Source: Cohnella mopanensis (GTDB lineage Bacteria > Bacillota > Bacilli > Paenibacillales > Paenibacillaceae). From it: a stretch of 64,000 nt of DNA. Positions 26,180 through 34,805 of the stretch are shown piece after piece (the first letter of the stretch is position 1; every line of letters starts with the position of its first letter). Both the position numbers and the translations under genes were made by a program. The DNA lies in NCBI RefSeq assembly GCF_022352055.1, contig NZ_JAKRWM010000002.1, forward strand, positions 372,001 through 436,000, given 5' to 3'. The notes below the pieces were generated by a model that saw nothing but the letters and a program-made list of their open reading frames with translations, had not been told where the DNA came from and ran no database searches.

Positions 26180-27373
26180 ATGAACGCGGATAAGCATTTC
26201 AATTGTCGTCGTTATGCCGTGGGTTTGATGTCGGGAACTTCCGTGGACGGCATTGATGCCGCGGCGATAGAGATCGTCGATGGAATTGACGGAGAACGGC
26301 CGCAAGCCAGATTGATTGCCTTCGAGAATACGAGTTATCCGGCGGCGGTACGGGAAGAGATTTTCGCATTATTCGATCCGAAGATGGCCACGGTAGACCG
26401 AGTAGGACGCATGAATGTAATGCTTGGCGAACTGTATGCGAAGGCGGCGTTATCCGTGATCGCTAAAGCCGAACTCGTACCGGAAGACATCGCGGTGATC
26501 GGTTCGCATGGACAGACGATCTATCATTCTCCGGAAGTCCAGTCCTGGGAGGATCTCGACTTGCGCTATACGGTACAGATCGGCGAAGGAGCCGTAATCG
26601 CGGCAAGAACGGGCATCCCATGCGTCTCCGACTTTCGCCCGGCCGATATGGCCGTAGGCGGGCAAGGAGCGCCGCTCGTTCCTTTTACGGAATATTTGCT
26701 TTACCGTGAAAGAGATCGGACCTTACTGTTGCAAAATATCGGGGGTATCGGCAACATAACGGTACTCCCTGCTAACGGATCTCCCGAACAGGTATACGCG
26801 TTCGATACCGGCCCGGGAAATATGCTGATCGACGGAGCTGTAGCGCGCCTGTATCCCGGACGAACGATGGATACGGGTGGAGAGATCGCCCGAGAGGGCA
26901 GCGTGCATTCTGGCATGCTGGAACGATTACAGCAAGAGGAATATTACAAGCTTCCATTGCCGAAATCGACAGGCAGAGAGCTGTTCGGCTCATCCTACGT
27001 TGATAGATTGCTTCTTTATGGACAGGAGTACAAGCTGTCTTCGAACGATCTGATCGCAACGGTGACGAAGCTTACGGCTTGGTCGATCGGCGAAGGTTAT
27101 CGCCGCTTTATTCGGGATCGTAATCCGGCGGACGCGATGATCGTCGGCGGAGGAGGAAGCTATAATCCTGTGTTGATGGCATACATCGAGCAGGAATTTG
27201 AACCGATGGGCGTTAAGGTGCTGACCCAAGAAGACGTCGGACTGAACAGCGACGCCAAGGAGGCGATCGCCTTTGCTTTGCTCGCCGATTACACGATGGC
27301 CGGACGGCCGAACAATCTGCCGAACGTGACGGGGGCGAGGCGGTCAACGGTACTAGGCAAAATATCATACTGA
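26180..27373 (+). CDS. anmK: Anhydro-N-acetylmuramic acid kinase AnmK
   Basis: Cytoplasmic kinase of 397 residues that opens 1,6-anhydro-MurNAc and phosphorylates it to MurNAc-6-phosphate, the MurQ substrate. The signature GLMSGTSVDGIDAA is near the N-terminus, with VIGSHGQTIYH, ADMAVGGQGAPLVP, NIGGIGNITVLP, FDTGPGNMLIDGA and VGGGGSYNPVLM following. The frame extends upstream, but GGAGGG at 26168-26173 precedes the ATG at 26180. Presence of AnmK implies that anhydro-sugars, products of lytic transglycosylases, reach the cytoplasm. Confidence 0.94.
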   Translation: MNADKHFNCRRYAVGLMSGTSVDGIDAAAIEIVDGIDGERPQARLIAFENTSYPAAVREEIFALFDPKMATVDRVGRMNVMLGELYAKAALSVIAKAELVPEDIAVIGSHGQTIYHSPEVQSWEDLDLRYTVQIGEGAVIAARTGIPCVSDFRPADMAVGGQGAPLVPFTEYLLYRERDRTLLLQNIGGIGNITVLPANGSPEQVYAFDTGPGNMLIDGAVARLYPGRTMDTGGEIAREGSVHSGMLERLQQEEYYKLPLPKSTGRELFGSSYVDRLLLYGQEYKLSSNDLIATVTKLTAWSIGEGYRRFIRDRNPADAMIVGGGGSYNPVLMAYIEQEFEPMGVKVLTQEDVGLNSDAKEAIAFALLADYTMAGRPNNLPNVTGARRSTVLGKISY

Positions 27374-27456
27374 TTACTTCAAAAGCGGAAACATTCATGA
27401 TTCCGGAAGAAAACATGCGCGTGCTTATAACAGAATTGTAGAGGAGCCAAGTCGCC

Positions 27457-28602
27457 ATGACGATCCGAAACGGTATCGACTGCATTTCCAAATACGGCCA
27501 TCTATTCGAAGGGAAGCGAGTGGGACTCATTACGTCGCCGACCGGCTTAAACTCTGACTTCGTATCCACGATTCGAATTTTGCAAGAAAAGTATCATTTA
27601 GCCGCGTTGTTCTCTCCCGAGCACGGCGTACGCGGAGATCAGCAGGCGGGCGCGTTCGTGGACACTTACCCGGATCCGATCACGGGCGTACCCGTATACA
27701 GCTTGTACCGCCAAGATTCCAAGCGGCTTTCGCCGGAGATGCTGGATGCGGTGGACGTGGTCGTATACGACATTCAGGACGTCGGGGTCAGGTATTATAC
27801 GTTTATTTATACGATGCTCTACGCCTTGGAAGATTGCGCGAACGCGGGCAAGGAATTCATCGTACTCGATCGGATCAATCCATTGGACGGCATAACTGTC
27901 GAAGGAAATATTCTCAAGCCCGGCTACCGGTCGTTCGTCGGCAACTATCCGCTCACCGTACGATATGGGCTGACGGCAGGCGAAGTGGCAACGATGGCTA
28001 ACGATCAAATGGGCTGGAACGGAAAGCTGAGCGTCGTACGGTGCGAAGGCTGGGAACGGAACATGCTGTTTCCCGATACCGGCCGCATTTGGGTGCAGCC
28101 GTCCATGGGGCTTCCGCGGTTTGAAGCCGCTCTGCTATATTCGGGGACCTGCCTGTTCGAAGGCACGAATCTATCGGAAGGAAGAGGAACGACCTCACCA
28201 TTCGAAATGATAGGAGCGCCTTTCATCGACGCGCAGTGGCTGGCGGACGAGATGAACCGCAAGAAGCTGCCTGGAGTTATCTTTCGCCCTGTCTTTTTCA
28301 AGCCGACCTTCTCCAAGTTTCAAGACGAGCTATGCCGAGGCGTTCAAATTCACGTAACGGATGCACGAGCCGTTTGCGCCCTGGAGACAGGAGTCCATCT
28401 GATGTTTACGATCAAGCAGAACTGCGAGGAATTTGCTTTCCTGCCGCCGGTCAAGGAAAATAGCAGACCTTTCATCGATTTGTTGGGAGGTGACCGGTTA
28501 TATCGGGACTCTGAACCGTCAGACGTACCGGCCATGCTGGCGCATTTCCGGGCGGAAAGCGAAGCGTTCGCGAAGCTTAAGGAGCGCTATCATCTTTATT
28601 AA
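27457..28602 (+). CDS. namZ: Exo-beta-N-acetylmuramidase NamZ-type (DUF1343, GH171), no signal peptide
   Basis: Protein of 381 residues of the family of Bacillus subtilis NamZ (YbbC), which releases MurNAc from the non-reducing end of peptidoglycan fragments such as MurNAc-GlcNAc. Conserved stretches are VGLITSPTGLN, LFSPEHGVRGDQQAG, VVYDIQDVGVRYYTFIYTM, DRINPLDG and LFEGTNLSEGRGTT. The N-terminus MTIRNGIDCISKYGHLFEG is not a signal peptide, and GAGGAG upstream of the ATG supports this start. The enzyme is therefore predicted to be cytoplasmic, unlike secreted NamZ of Bacillus subtilis. It lies between anmK and a sugar kinase gene. Confidence 0.9.
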   Translation: MTIRNGIDCISKYGHLFEGKRVGLITSPTGLNSDFVSTIRILQEKYHLAALFSPEHGVRGDQQAGAFVDTYPDPITGVPVYSLYRQDSKRLSPEMLDAVDVVVYDIQDVGVRYYTFIYTMLYALEDCANAGKEFIVLDRINPLDGITVEGNILKPGYRSFVGNYPLTVRYGLTAGEVATMANDQMGWNGKLSVVRCEGWERNMLFPDTGRIWVQPSMGLPRFEAALLYSGTCLFEGTNLSEGRGTTSPFEMIGAPFIDAQWLADEMNRKKLPGVIFRPVFFKPTFSKFQDELCRGVQIHVTDARAVCALETGVHLMFTIKQNCEEFAFLPPVKENSRPFIDLLGGDRLYRDSEPSDVPAMLAHFRAESEAFAKLKERYHLY

Positions 28603-28648
28603 CGGAGAGGTCGAGGATGAACAACTCGGATAAGGAAGTGAACAGCGA

Positions 28649-29560
28649 ATGAGATACGTAGCCGGCATGGATGGCGGTGGAACGAAAACTGCGGTGCTAA
28701 TCGCCGATGAGCAGGGTACGGAGGTACATGCCTTTAGTTCCGGGCCGATTAATTATAACGGGCAGGACGAAGAAAGCATCCGCCGCAGCTTCGAGGAGAT
28801 GTTCGAGACGATCAACCGGGTGTGCGGCGGGTTAGAGCATTGCGCGCAATTGTGCATTGGAGCGGCTGGCGTCAGCAATCCGACGGTCGTTTCCCGACTG
28901 ACATCCCTTGCGCGGGAGTGCGGTTACCGGGGAGGAATCCAGGTTACGGGCGATCATGAAACGGCGCTGCGCGGCGCGTTGGATAGCCCGTACGGCATCA
29001 TTCTGATCGCCGGCACCGGATCAATCTGTTACGGGATGAACGAATCCGGCTTGACTCATCGCGCCGGCGGGTGCGGATATCTCATCGATGACGAGGGCAG
29101 CGGCTACAGCATCGGCCGAGAGCTCGCCGCGGCAGTCGCAAAAGCGAATGACGGCCGAATACCTCCTACCGCGATAACCGGACTCGTGTACGGACGTCTG
29201 GGGATTGATACGGTTCGAGAACTCGTCGGCTTCGTGCACGATAAGCGGACCAACAAGAAGGACATCGCAGCTTTGGCCCCCTTGTTGTCGGAAGCTTGCG
29301 CGCTCGGCGACGAGGCTGCGCTCACCATAGCTCGCAGGAGCGCAGGATCATTGCGCGAATTGGTCCTTCCCGTCGTGGAAAGGTTGGGTCAACGGAGCGG
29401 CAATCTCGCGCTGGCTGGGAGCGTCTTGCTCAATAACAGGTTCGTTAGGTCCGAGTTGATCGGTTTGTTGAAAGAGGATTATCCGGATTTGGACGTTTTT
29501 CCGGCTAAGAGAGAGGCCGCCTTGGGCGCCGTTCTAATTGCGTTGGAAAGATTACGCTAA
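28649..29560 (+). CDS. BadF/BadG-type N-acetylmuramic acid / N-acetylglucosamine kinase (MurK-like)
   Basis: ATP-dependent amino-sugar kinase of 303 residues with the ASKHA fold. MRYVAGMDGGGTKTAVLIAD is the phosphate-1 loop, IILIAGTGSICYGMN the phosphate-2 region, and GGCGYLIDDEGSGYSIGRE is diagnostic for GlcNAc/MurNAc kinases of the NagK/MurK group. It would phosphorylate MurNAc and GlcNAc set free by NamZ and NagZ. GGAAGTG precedes the ATG 46 bases behind namZ. Its stop codon overlaps the stop of the convergent GntR gene by 4 bases. Which of the two sugars it prefers cannot be read from sequence. Confidence 0.88.
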   Translation: MRYVAGMDGGGTKTAVLIADEQGTEVHAFSSGPINYNGQDEESIRRSFEEMFETINRVCGGLEHCAQLCIGAAGVSNPTVVSRLTSLARECGYRGGIQVTGDHETALRGALDSPYGIILIAGTGSICYGMNESGLTHRAGGCGYLIDDEGSGYSIGRELAAAVAKANDGRIPPTAITGLVYGRLGIDTVRELVGFVHDKRTNKKDIAALAPLLSEACALGDEAALTIARRSAGSLRELVLPVVERLGQRSGNLALAGSVLLNNRFVRSELIGLLKEDYPDLDVFPAKREAALGAVLIALERLR

Positions 29561-30273
29561 CATTCGCGCGGAGCCAACGCCGTTCGCAGGACGGATATCA
29601 CTTTTTCCACATGATCACCGATCAACGACGCGGCCAAGTTTCCATCTTGCTTCTCAATGGCATCGAATATACTCCGATGTTCCTGCAGCAACCGAGCTGC
29701 TGTCGCGTTCTCGCGATAAAACCATAGTTCGCGCGTCTGGCGGATTGACGACGCGAAACGATCGGACAACGACTCGGTCAGTTGTATGAACAGTTGATTG
29801 CCCGAAGCGTCCACGATCGCCCGGTGAAACGCGGCGTCGGCGCGTTCTCCTTCGGCAGTATCATTGCGTTCTAGGCTTTGCTCCATGAGGACGAGCAATT
29901 TCCGCAGACGCTGAAGGTGAAGCTCATCTCTTCTCGTCGCGGCGAGCGAGGCTGCGCCGACTTCAAGCGCTTTGCGGACTTCCAGCAGTTCGATTAGAGA
30001 CCCTGCGTCCCGGAACAGCAGATCGGCGGCGTTCTTAGGTTCTGTCGGCAACGTTTTGCTGACGAACGTACCGCCGCCGTGGCGGACGTCGAGCCAGCCC
30101 ATCGCTTTCAGTGCGCTGACTGCCTCGCGGATCGTGGAGCGGCCGACGCCATAGTTCTCTGCTAGCTCGACGACGGAGGGAAGGCGATCTCCGGGGCTCC
30201 GTTCCCCGTTTTTAATTTGCTGAAGCAGATGATCCGCCACGAGCTCATGGCCTTTCGCCGTTGCGATTTTCAT
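29557..30273 (-). CDS. GntR-family (FadR subfamily) regulator, probably of glycolate/lactate oxidation
   Basis: Regulator of 238 residues. The winged helix-turn-helix is in residues 10-75 (PGDRLPSVVELAENYGVGRSTIREAVSAL... region) and the C-terminal all-helical FCD ligand domain has the metal-binding histidine pattern (ADAAFHRAIVDASGN, LLQEHRSIFDAI, IGDHVEKV). It is divergent from glcD with a 13-bp palindrome between them, as for LldR and GlcC. Likely ligand is glycolate, lactate or a related acid. It converges on the sugar kinase gene with a 4-base overlap and no visible terminator. Confidence 0.9.
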   Translation of the reverse strand: MKIATAKGHELVADHLLQQIKNGERSPGDRLPSVVELAENYGVGRSTIREAVSALKAMGWLDVRHGGGTFVSKTLPTEPKNAADLLFRDAGSLIELLEVRKALEVGAASLAATRRDELHLQRLRKLLVLMEQSLERNDTAEGERADAAFHRAIVDASGNQLFIQLTESLSDRFASSIRQTRELWFYRENATAARLLQEHRSIFDAIEKQDGNLAASLIGDHVEKVISVLRTALAPREC

Positions 30274-30321
30274 GTGATCAAGGTCCCCTCGTATCTGCTA
30301 TATCGATAAACAGATTCGGTC

Positions 30322-30373
30322 TATACAATGACAACAGTATAGCATATAATTATGCTCAAAGTCATCTGATGAC
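30322..30373 (+). promoter_or_regulatory. Candidate glcD promoter with GntR-type operator
   Basis: TATACA (30322-30327) and TATAAT (30345-30350) are 17 bases apart. GTCATCTGATGAC at 30361-30373 is a perfect inverted repeat (GTCAT-N3-ATGAC) just downstream, where a FadR-type repressor would block transcription. Confidence 0.6.
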
Positions 30374-30405
30374 CTGATCTCAATATCGGAAATGAGGAAA
30401 CGCAA

Positions 30406-31821
30406 ATGGTAGATGAGGCTTTAACGCGCAGGCTTCGCACAATCGTCGGCGACCGCTACTACAGAGACGACCGCGAGTCTCTGGTCGCTCATTCCTACGA
30501 TGGGACTCCGATGCTTCAGCATTTGCCGGACGGCGTCATTTATCCCGAAACCGCAGCGCAAGTATCTGAGATTATGAAGGCACTGTCCGAGTATCGGGTT
30601 CCTGTCGTCTCCCGAGGCTCGGGCTCTAATCTGTGCGGGGGCACTGTCCCTGTCCATGGCGGCATTGTCATGGTTATGCACCGAATGAACAAACTCGTGG
30701 AAGTCGATATGGAAAACTTGACGGCTACCGTGCAACCGGGAATGATCACGGCGGAGTTCATCGAACATATCGAATCCCTAGGACTCTTCTATCCTCCCGA
30801 TCCAAGCAGCATGAAGATTTCCACGATCGGCGGCAACATCGCGGAATGCTCCGGCGGCTTGCGGGGATTGAAGTACGGCACGACGAAAGATTACGTTATC
30901 GGCTTGGAGGCAGTACTGGCAAACGGTGAAATCATCCGAACCGGCGGAAAGCTCATGAAGGACGTCGCCGGATACGACTTAACGAAGTTGCTCGTCGGCT
31001 CTGAGGGGACGCTAGCGATCATTACGGAGGCGACGCTCAAACTTATTCCGCCACCGGCAGTTAAGAAGACGATGCTCGCAATGTATAAGGACTTGTATGG
31101 CGCCGCTCGCACCGTGTCCAGAATCATCGAAGCGAAGATCATCCCCGCGACGTTGGAATTCATGGATAACCCGACGATCCGCGTGGTAGACGATTTCGCA
31201 AATCTCGGTTTGCCAAGGAATATGGAAGCGATCCTTCTCATCGAACAGGACGGAGACCCGGAGACGGTCGAACGGGACATGGCTCGGATTCAGGAAATAT
31301 GCGAGCAGGAAAGCGCCGATCGTATCGAGGTTGCGGAAACGAGGGAGCATGCGGATAAGCTGTTGACCGCTAGACGCAGCGCGTTTACCGCGCTTGCCCG
31401 GATTCGTCCAACGACGATTCTCGAGGATGCGACGGTTCCCCGTTCCCGAATTGCGGACATGGTGCTGCGCATAAACGAGATTGCGCGGAAGTACGACGTA
31501 TCGATCGCAACGTTCGGTCACGCGGGCGACGGAAATCTGCATCCGACGGCTACGACCGACGCGAGGGATGCCGAGGAGGTCCATCGCGTCGAGCTGGCAT
31601 TCGAGGAAATATTCGAAGCGGCCATCGAGCTCGGTGGGACGATCACGGGCGAACATGGCGTCGGACTCGTCAAAGCCCCTTATTTAGAATGGAAAGTCGG
31701 CCATGCAGGCATTGATGTGATGAAGGGAATCAAGGGTGCGTTCGATCCGCTTAACCTGCTCAATCCCGGCAAAATGTTCGCCAAAGAAACGAGGAAACGG
31801 GTGGTGATCGAGCGTGGCTAA
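30406..31821 (+). CDS. glcD: Glycolate oxidase FAD subunit GlcD
   Basis: FAD-binding dehydrogenase subunit of 471 residues that oxidises glycolate (or D-lactate) to the keto acid. The PCMH FAD domain (PVVSRGSGSNLCGGTVP, TATVQPGMIT, FYPPDPSS, GGNIAECSGGLRGLKYGTT, VAGYDLTKLLVGSEGTLAI) is followed by the C-terminal oxidase domain with TFGHAGDGNLHPT and GEHGVGLVK. It overlaps glcF by 8 bases. Its sister subunit GlcE of Escherichia coli is absent, as in the Bacillus two-subunit form YsfC-YsfD. Confidence 0.92.
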   Translation: MVDEALTRRLRTIVGDRYYRDDRESLVAHSYDGTPMLQHLPDGVIYPETAAQVSEIMKALSEYRVPVVSRGSGSNLCGGTVPVHGGIVMVMHRMNKLVEVDMENLTATVQPGMITAEFIEHIESLGLFYPPDPSSMKISTIGGNIAECSGGLRGLKYGTTKDYVIGLEAVLANGEIIRTGGKLMKDVAGYDLTKLLVGSEGTLAIITEATLKLIPPPAVKKTMLAMYKDLYGAARTVSRIIEAKIIPATLEFMDNPTIRVVDDFANLGLPRNMEAILLIEQDGDPETVERDMARIQEICEQESADRIEVAETREHADKLLTARRSAFTALARIRPTTILEDATVPRSRIADMVLRINEIARKYDVSIATFGHAGDGNLHPTATTDARDAEEVHRVELAFEEIFEAAIELGGTITGEHGVGLVKAPYLEWKVGHAGIDVMKGIKGAFDPLNLLNPGKMFAKETRKRVVIERG

Positions 31822-33238
31822 AGCAATCTCGTCATCGATCGATAAGTTTGAACAACCGGCTTGCGGAAAGCCTAACATCAATCATGCTAATCCGCTGTCC
31901 CGAACGATGCTCGCCAAGCTCGATTACGATCAGCTGACTAACTGCATGCGTTGCGGCTTTTGCCTTCCGGCATGCCCGACCTTCCGCGAAACGGGACTCG
32001 AACCGGAATCTCCTCGAGGAAGAATCGCACTCATGAAAGCGGTCGTCGACGGCGTCATGGAACCGGATCAGGCGTTCGCGGATCAAATGAACCATTGCCT
32101 CGGCTGTCGAGCTTGCGAGCCCGCGTGTCCGGCCGACGTCAAGTACGGACAATTGATCGAGCAAACCAGAGACGCGCTCGAAGAACACGCCGAACACGGC
32201 TTGGCTGTCAAAGGCTTGCGAAACGTTCTCTTCAAAGGAGTATTTCCGAAGCGGGGACGATTGAAATGGATCGGAAGATCGTTGGCTTTCTATCAAAAAT
32301 CCGGCTTGCGGGCGATAACGAGAGGTACGGGCATCATGAAGCTGTTCCCGGGTCAAATTCGGGAAATGGAGCGAATTTTGCCGCAGGCAAGCGGTCAAGG
32401 GGTCGTCGAGCGGATCGGAACGACATATCCCGCCAAAGGGGAGAAGATTGCGCGGGTCGCGTTGTTCCGAGGCTGCATCATGGATGTACTGTTCGCGGAC
32501 ACGAACGTAAATACGGTTAAGCTGCTCTCTGAGGCGGGTTTCGAGGTCGTTATTCCGGACGCGCAGGTGTGTTGCGGCGCCTTACACGCCCATAGCGGGG
32601 AGATGGATCAAGCGCGGGAGCTTGCCCGAGTCAACTTGCAAGCGTTCAAAGACGCCGGAGTCGAATATATCGTCTCGAATGCGGGCGGCTGCGGCGCCTT
32701 GCTCGTCGAATACGATCATCTGCTGCAGGACGATCAGCAGTACAGCGAGTTAGCCCGTTGGTTCGCCGCCAGCGTCGTCGACGTCAGCAAGCTTCTAGTC
32801 GAACGGGGGAGATTGCCTGCGTTCGACGAAGATAATGCGCCTGACGCCGCTCCCGTTACGATTACTTACCAAGATTCCTGCCATCTTCGCAACGTCATGA
32901 AAAGCGCCGATGCCCCGAGACAACTGATGAGACGCGTTTCGAACGCGCGCTTCGTCGAGATGAAAGAAGCGGACCGTTGCTGCGGCTCTGCGGGCATCTA
33001 TAACGTGACACAGCCGGAAATGGCCGGTCAAATTCTCGAGCACAAGATGGAGCACGCGGCCCGGACGGAAGCGAGCTATTTGCTGACGAGCAATCCCGGT
33101 TGCCTGCTCCAAATGAAGCTGGGCGTCGAGAAGCATGGAGCCGGCAGTCGGATGGAAGTGCTTCACGTCGTCGATTTCCTCTATGAAAGAATCGCCAGAG
33201 GAAATGATGAGGCGGACGGCTCGAAAGGCTCGGGCTGA
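31814..33238 (+). CDS. glcF: Glycolate oxidase iron-sulfur subunit GlcF
   Basis: Electron-transfer subunit of 474 residues. Two [4Fe-4S] motifs are present, CMRCGFCLPACP and CLGCRACEPACP, then two cysteine-rich CCG domains (QVCCGALHAHSG and DRCCGSAGIYN). It passes electrons from GlcD to the respiratory chain. The GTG at 31814 follows GGTGAT at 31803-31808 and lies inside the end of glcD, so translation is coupled. Confidence 0.92.
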   Translation: MAKAISSSIDKFEQPACGKPNINHANPLSRTMLAKLDYDQLTNCMRCGFCLPACPTFRETGLEPESPRGRIALMKAVVDGVMEPDQAFADQMNHCLGCRACEPACPADVKYGQLIEQTRDALEEHAEHGLAVKGLRNVLFKGVFPKRGRLKWIGRSLAFYQKSGLRAITRGTGIMKLFPGQIREMERILPQASGQGVVERIGTTYPAKGEKIARVALFRGCIMDVLFADTNVNTVKLLSEAGFEVVIPDAQVCCGALHAHSGEMDQARELARVNLQAFKDAGVEYIVSNAGGCGALLVEYDHLLQDDQQYSELARWFAASVVDVSKLLVERGRLPAFDEDNAPDAAPVTITYQDSCHLRNVMKSADAPRQLMRRVSNARFVEMKEADRCCGSAGIYNVTQPEMAGQILEHKMEHAARTEASYLLTSNPGCLLQMKLGVEKHGAGSRMEVLHVVDFLYERIARGNDEADGSKGSG

Positions 33239-33272
33239 TATCGTCTTGATTATGCGTATTCCGAGGTTTGCA

Positions 33273-33315
33273 AACAACCCTGCGCTTCCGAGAGGAAGGC
33301 AGGGTTGTTGTTTTT
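33273..33315. terminator. Terminator between convergent glcF and yhbH
   Basis: AACAACCCTGC (33273-33283) pairs with GCAGGGTTGTT (33299-33309), inner CTTCC/GGAAG, followed by GTTTTT. It is the twin of the one at 18054. Confidence 0.88.
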
Positions 33316-33318
33316 GGG

Positions 33319-34464
33319 TTACACCGCTGCTTCCCGTTTCTTAAAGAAAGTCTTCAAAGCGTTATAAATCTCGCCCTTTTCCTTAATGACGTAGTACAGA
33401 AACTGCTGATGCTCCAGATGCTTGTAAGCCGACATGAGCGTGCTGCTTCTATTATATTGGTTGACTTCCCCGTATCCGAAGATGTTGGATCTCTCCAGCA
33501 ACTCTTTAATCAATCTCACGCAACGCTCGTTGTCGCTTGTCAGATTGTCCCCGTCCGAGAAGTGGAACGGATAAATGTTGTATAGCGATGGAGGATACCG
33601 GGAGTCGATAATCTCCAACGCTTTGACGTAAGCCGAAGAGCAGATCGTGCCGCCGCTCTCGCCGCGCGTGAAAAATTCCTCCTCGGTCACTTCCTTCGCT
33701 TCCGTGTGGTGCGCGATGAACACGATGTCGACCTTCTCGTACTGCCGCCTCAGGAATCTAGACATCCAGAAGAAGAAGGAACGAGCGCAATACTTCTCGA
33801 ATGAGCCCATCGAGCCTGACGTATCCATCATCGCCAAAATAACCGCGTTGTTCTGCGGCTTCACGATTTCCTCCCATGTTTTGAAACGAAGGTCGTCCGG
33901 TGTAATTCCGCCGATCTCGGCGCGGCCGTCGCGGGAGTTTCTGCGCAGATTTTCGAGGATCGTCCGTTTCTTGTCGATGTTGGACATGATGCCTTTGCGC
34001 CGAACGTCGGTGAAGCGAACGTCTTTCACTTCAATCTGCTGTTTGTCTTTTTTCTTGAGATAGGGCAGCTCCAGCTCTTCGAACAGCATCGTCTCCAGCT
34101 CGGCGATCGAAATTTCCGCTTCGACGACGTCGTCGCCGGGCTCCGATCCCGCACCTTCCCCTTTGCCGCCGGCCGGAGTCGGATCGACTCCGAGCACATC
34201 GCCGACCTGACTGTCCCCGTTCCCTTGCCCGACGTGTTTCTTCTTATTCGTGTTATACACGAAGTGGTATTCATCCAGGCTGCGGATCGGAATTTTTATA
34301 ATTTGGCGCCCATCGGACATGACGATATTTTCTTCGGAGATGAGGTCGGGCAAATTCTGCTTGATTGCGTCACGGACTTTCTGTTGATGGCGTGCTTGGT
34401 CCTGGTAGCCTTTACGATGAAGCGACCAATCTTCTCGGGACAAAATAAACGAGGGATGATTCAT
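33319..34464 (-). CDS. yhbH: YhbH family sporulation protein (DUF444)
   Basis: Protein of 381 residues needed for normal sporulation in Bacillus subtilis and usually linked to the kinase PrkA. The C-terminal half is a von Willebrand A-like domain with the metal-site motif DTSGSMG near residue 213, followed by [17 protein letters not shown] and [11 protein letters not shown]. The middle has an acidic and Gly-rich linker. A TTG two codons earlier is in frame, but the ATG at 34464 has better spacing from GGGGG. A fragment of a second copy lies at 18105. No prkA gene is next to it. Confidence 0.92.
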   Translation of the reverse strand: MNHPSFILSREDWSLHRKGYQDQARHQQKVRDAIKQNLPDLISEENIVMSDGRQIIKIPIRSLDEYHFVYNTNKKKHVGQGNGDSQVGDVLGVDPTPAGGKGEGAGSEPGDDVVEAEISIAELETMLFEELELPYLKKKDKQQIEVKDVRFTDVRRKGIMSNIDKKRTILENLRRNSRDGRAEIGGITPDDLRFKTWEEIVKPQNNAVILAMMDTSGSMGSFEKYCARSFFFWMSRFLRRQYEKVDIVFIAHHTEAKEVTEEEFFTRGESGGTICSSAYVKALEIIDSRYPPSLYNIYPFHFSDGDNLTSDNERCVRLIKELLERSNIFGYGEVNQYNRSSTLMSAYKHLEHQQFLYYVIKEKGEIYNALKTFFKKREAAV

Positions 34465-34805
34465 GGGCAACCCCCAATCGCTTTATTTTTGAAAGGATGT
34501 GTATTAATCAATATATTCAAGTTCGGTCAAACGATGTGTGTGCAAATAGCGGACGGGATGTGCTCATGATAGCGAAGCATAACGTTAGGTTCCGGTCACC
34601 TTGACGACGTTAGATACTACGCCTGCACTTGAACTGATCATGTTTACCGCCTAACCTTACCATTATTAATGACTCCCGCTCTTCGCGTAGATAGATTAAA
34701 ATAAAGACAAAGAAAGTTTCGAAGATTTGGCGAGAGCGAGCAACCATTCAAAAAATCAGGTTTTTGCTTTGTGATCAATAGATGATTAGGGGGAAAAGAA
34801 GCCTC
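34465..34805. other. Divergent intergenic gap between yhbH and sbcD
   Basis: No gene, repeat or RNA structure is apparent. The gap must hold the promoters of both divergent genes. I could not identify a convincing sigma-E type promoter for yhbH or a clean sigma-A promoter for sbcD. Confidence 0.5.

Noticed and set aside
31012-31656. Minus-strand frame of 214 codons opposite glcD
   Set aside because: It lies wholly inside the conserved glcD gene and has no recognisable motif.
18054-33315. Twin terminators as ends of an insertion sequence or composite transposon
   Set aside because: They are in the same orientation, have no transposase between or beside them, and the extended match into yhbH shows an origin by duplication of that gene.
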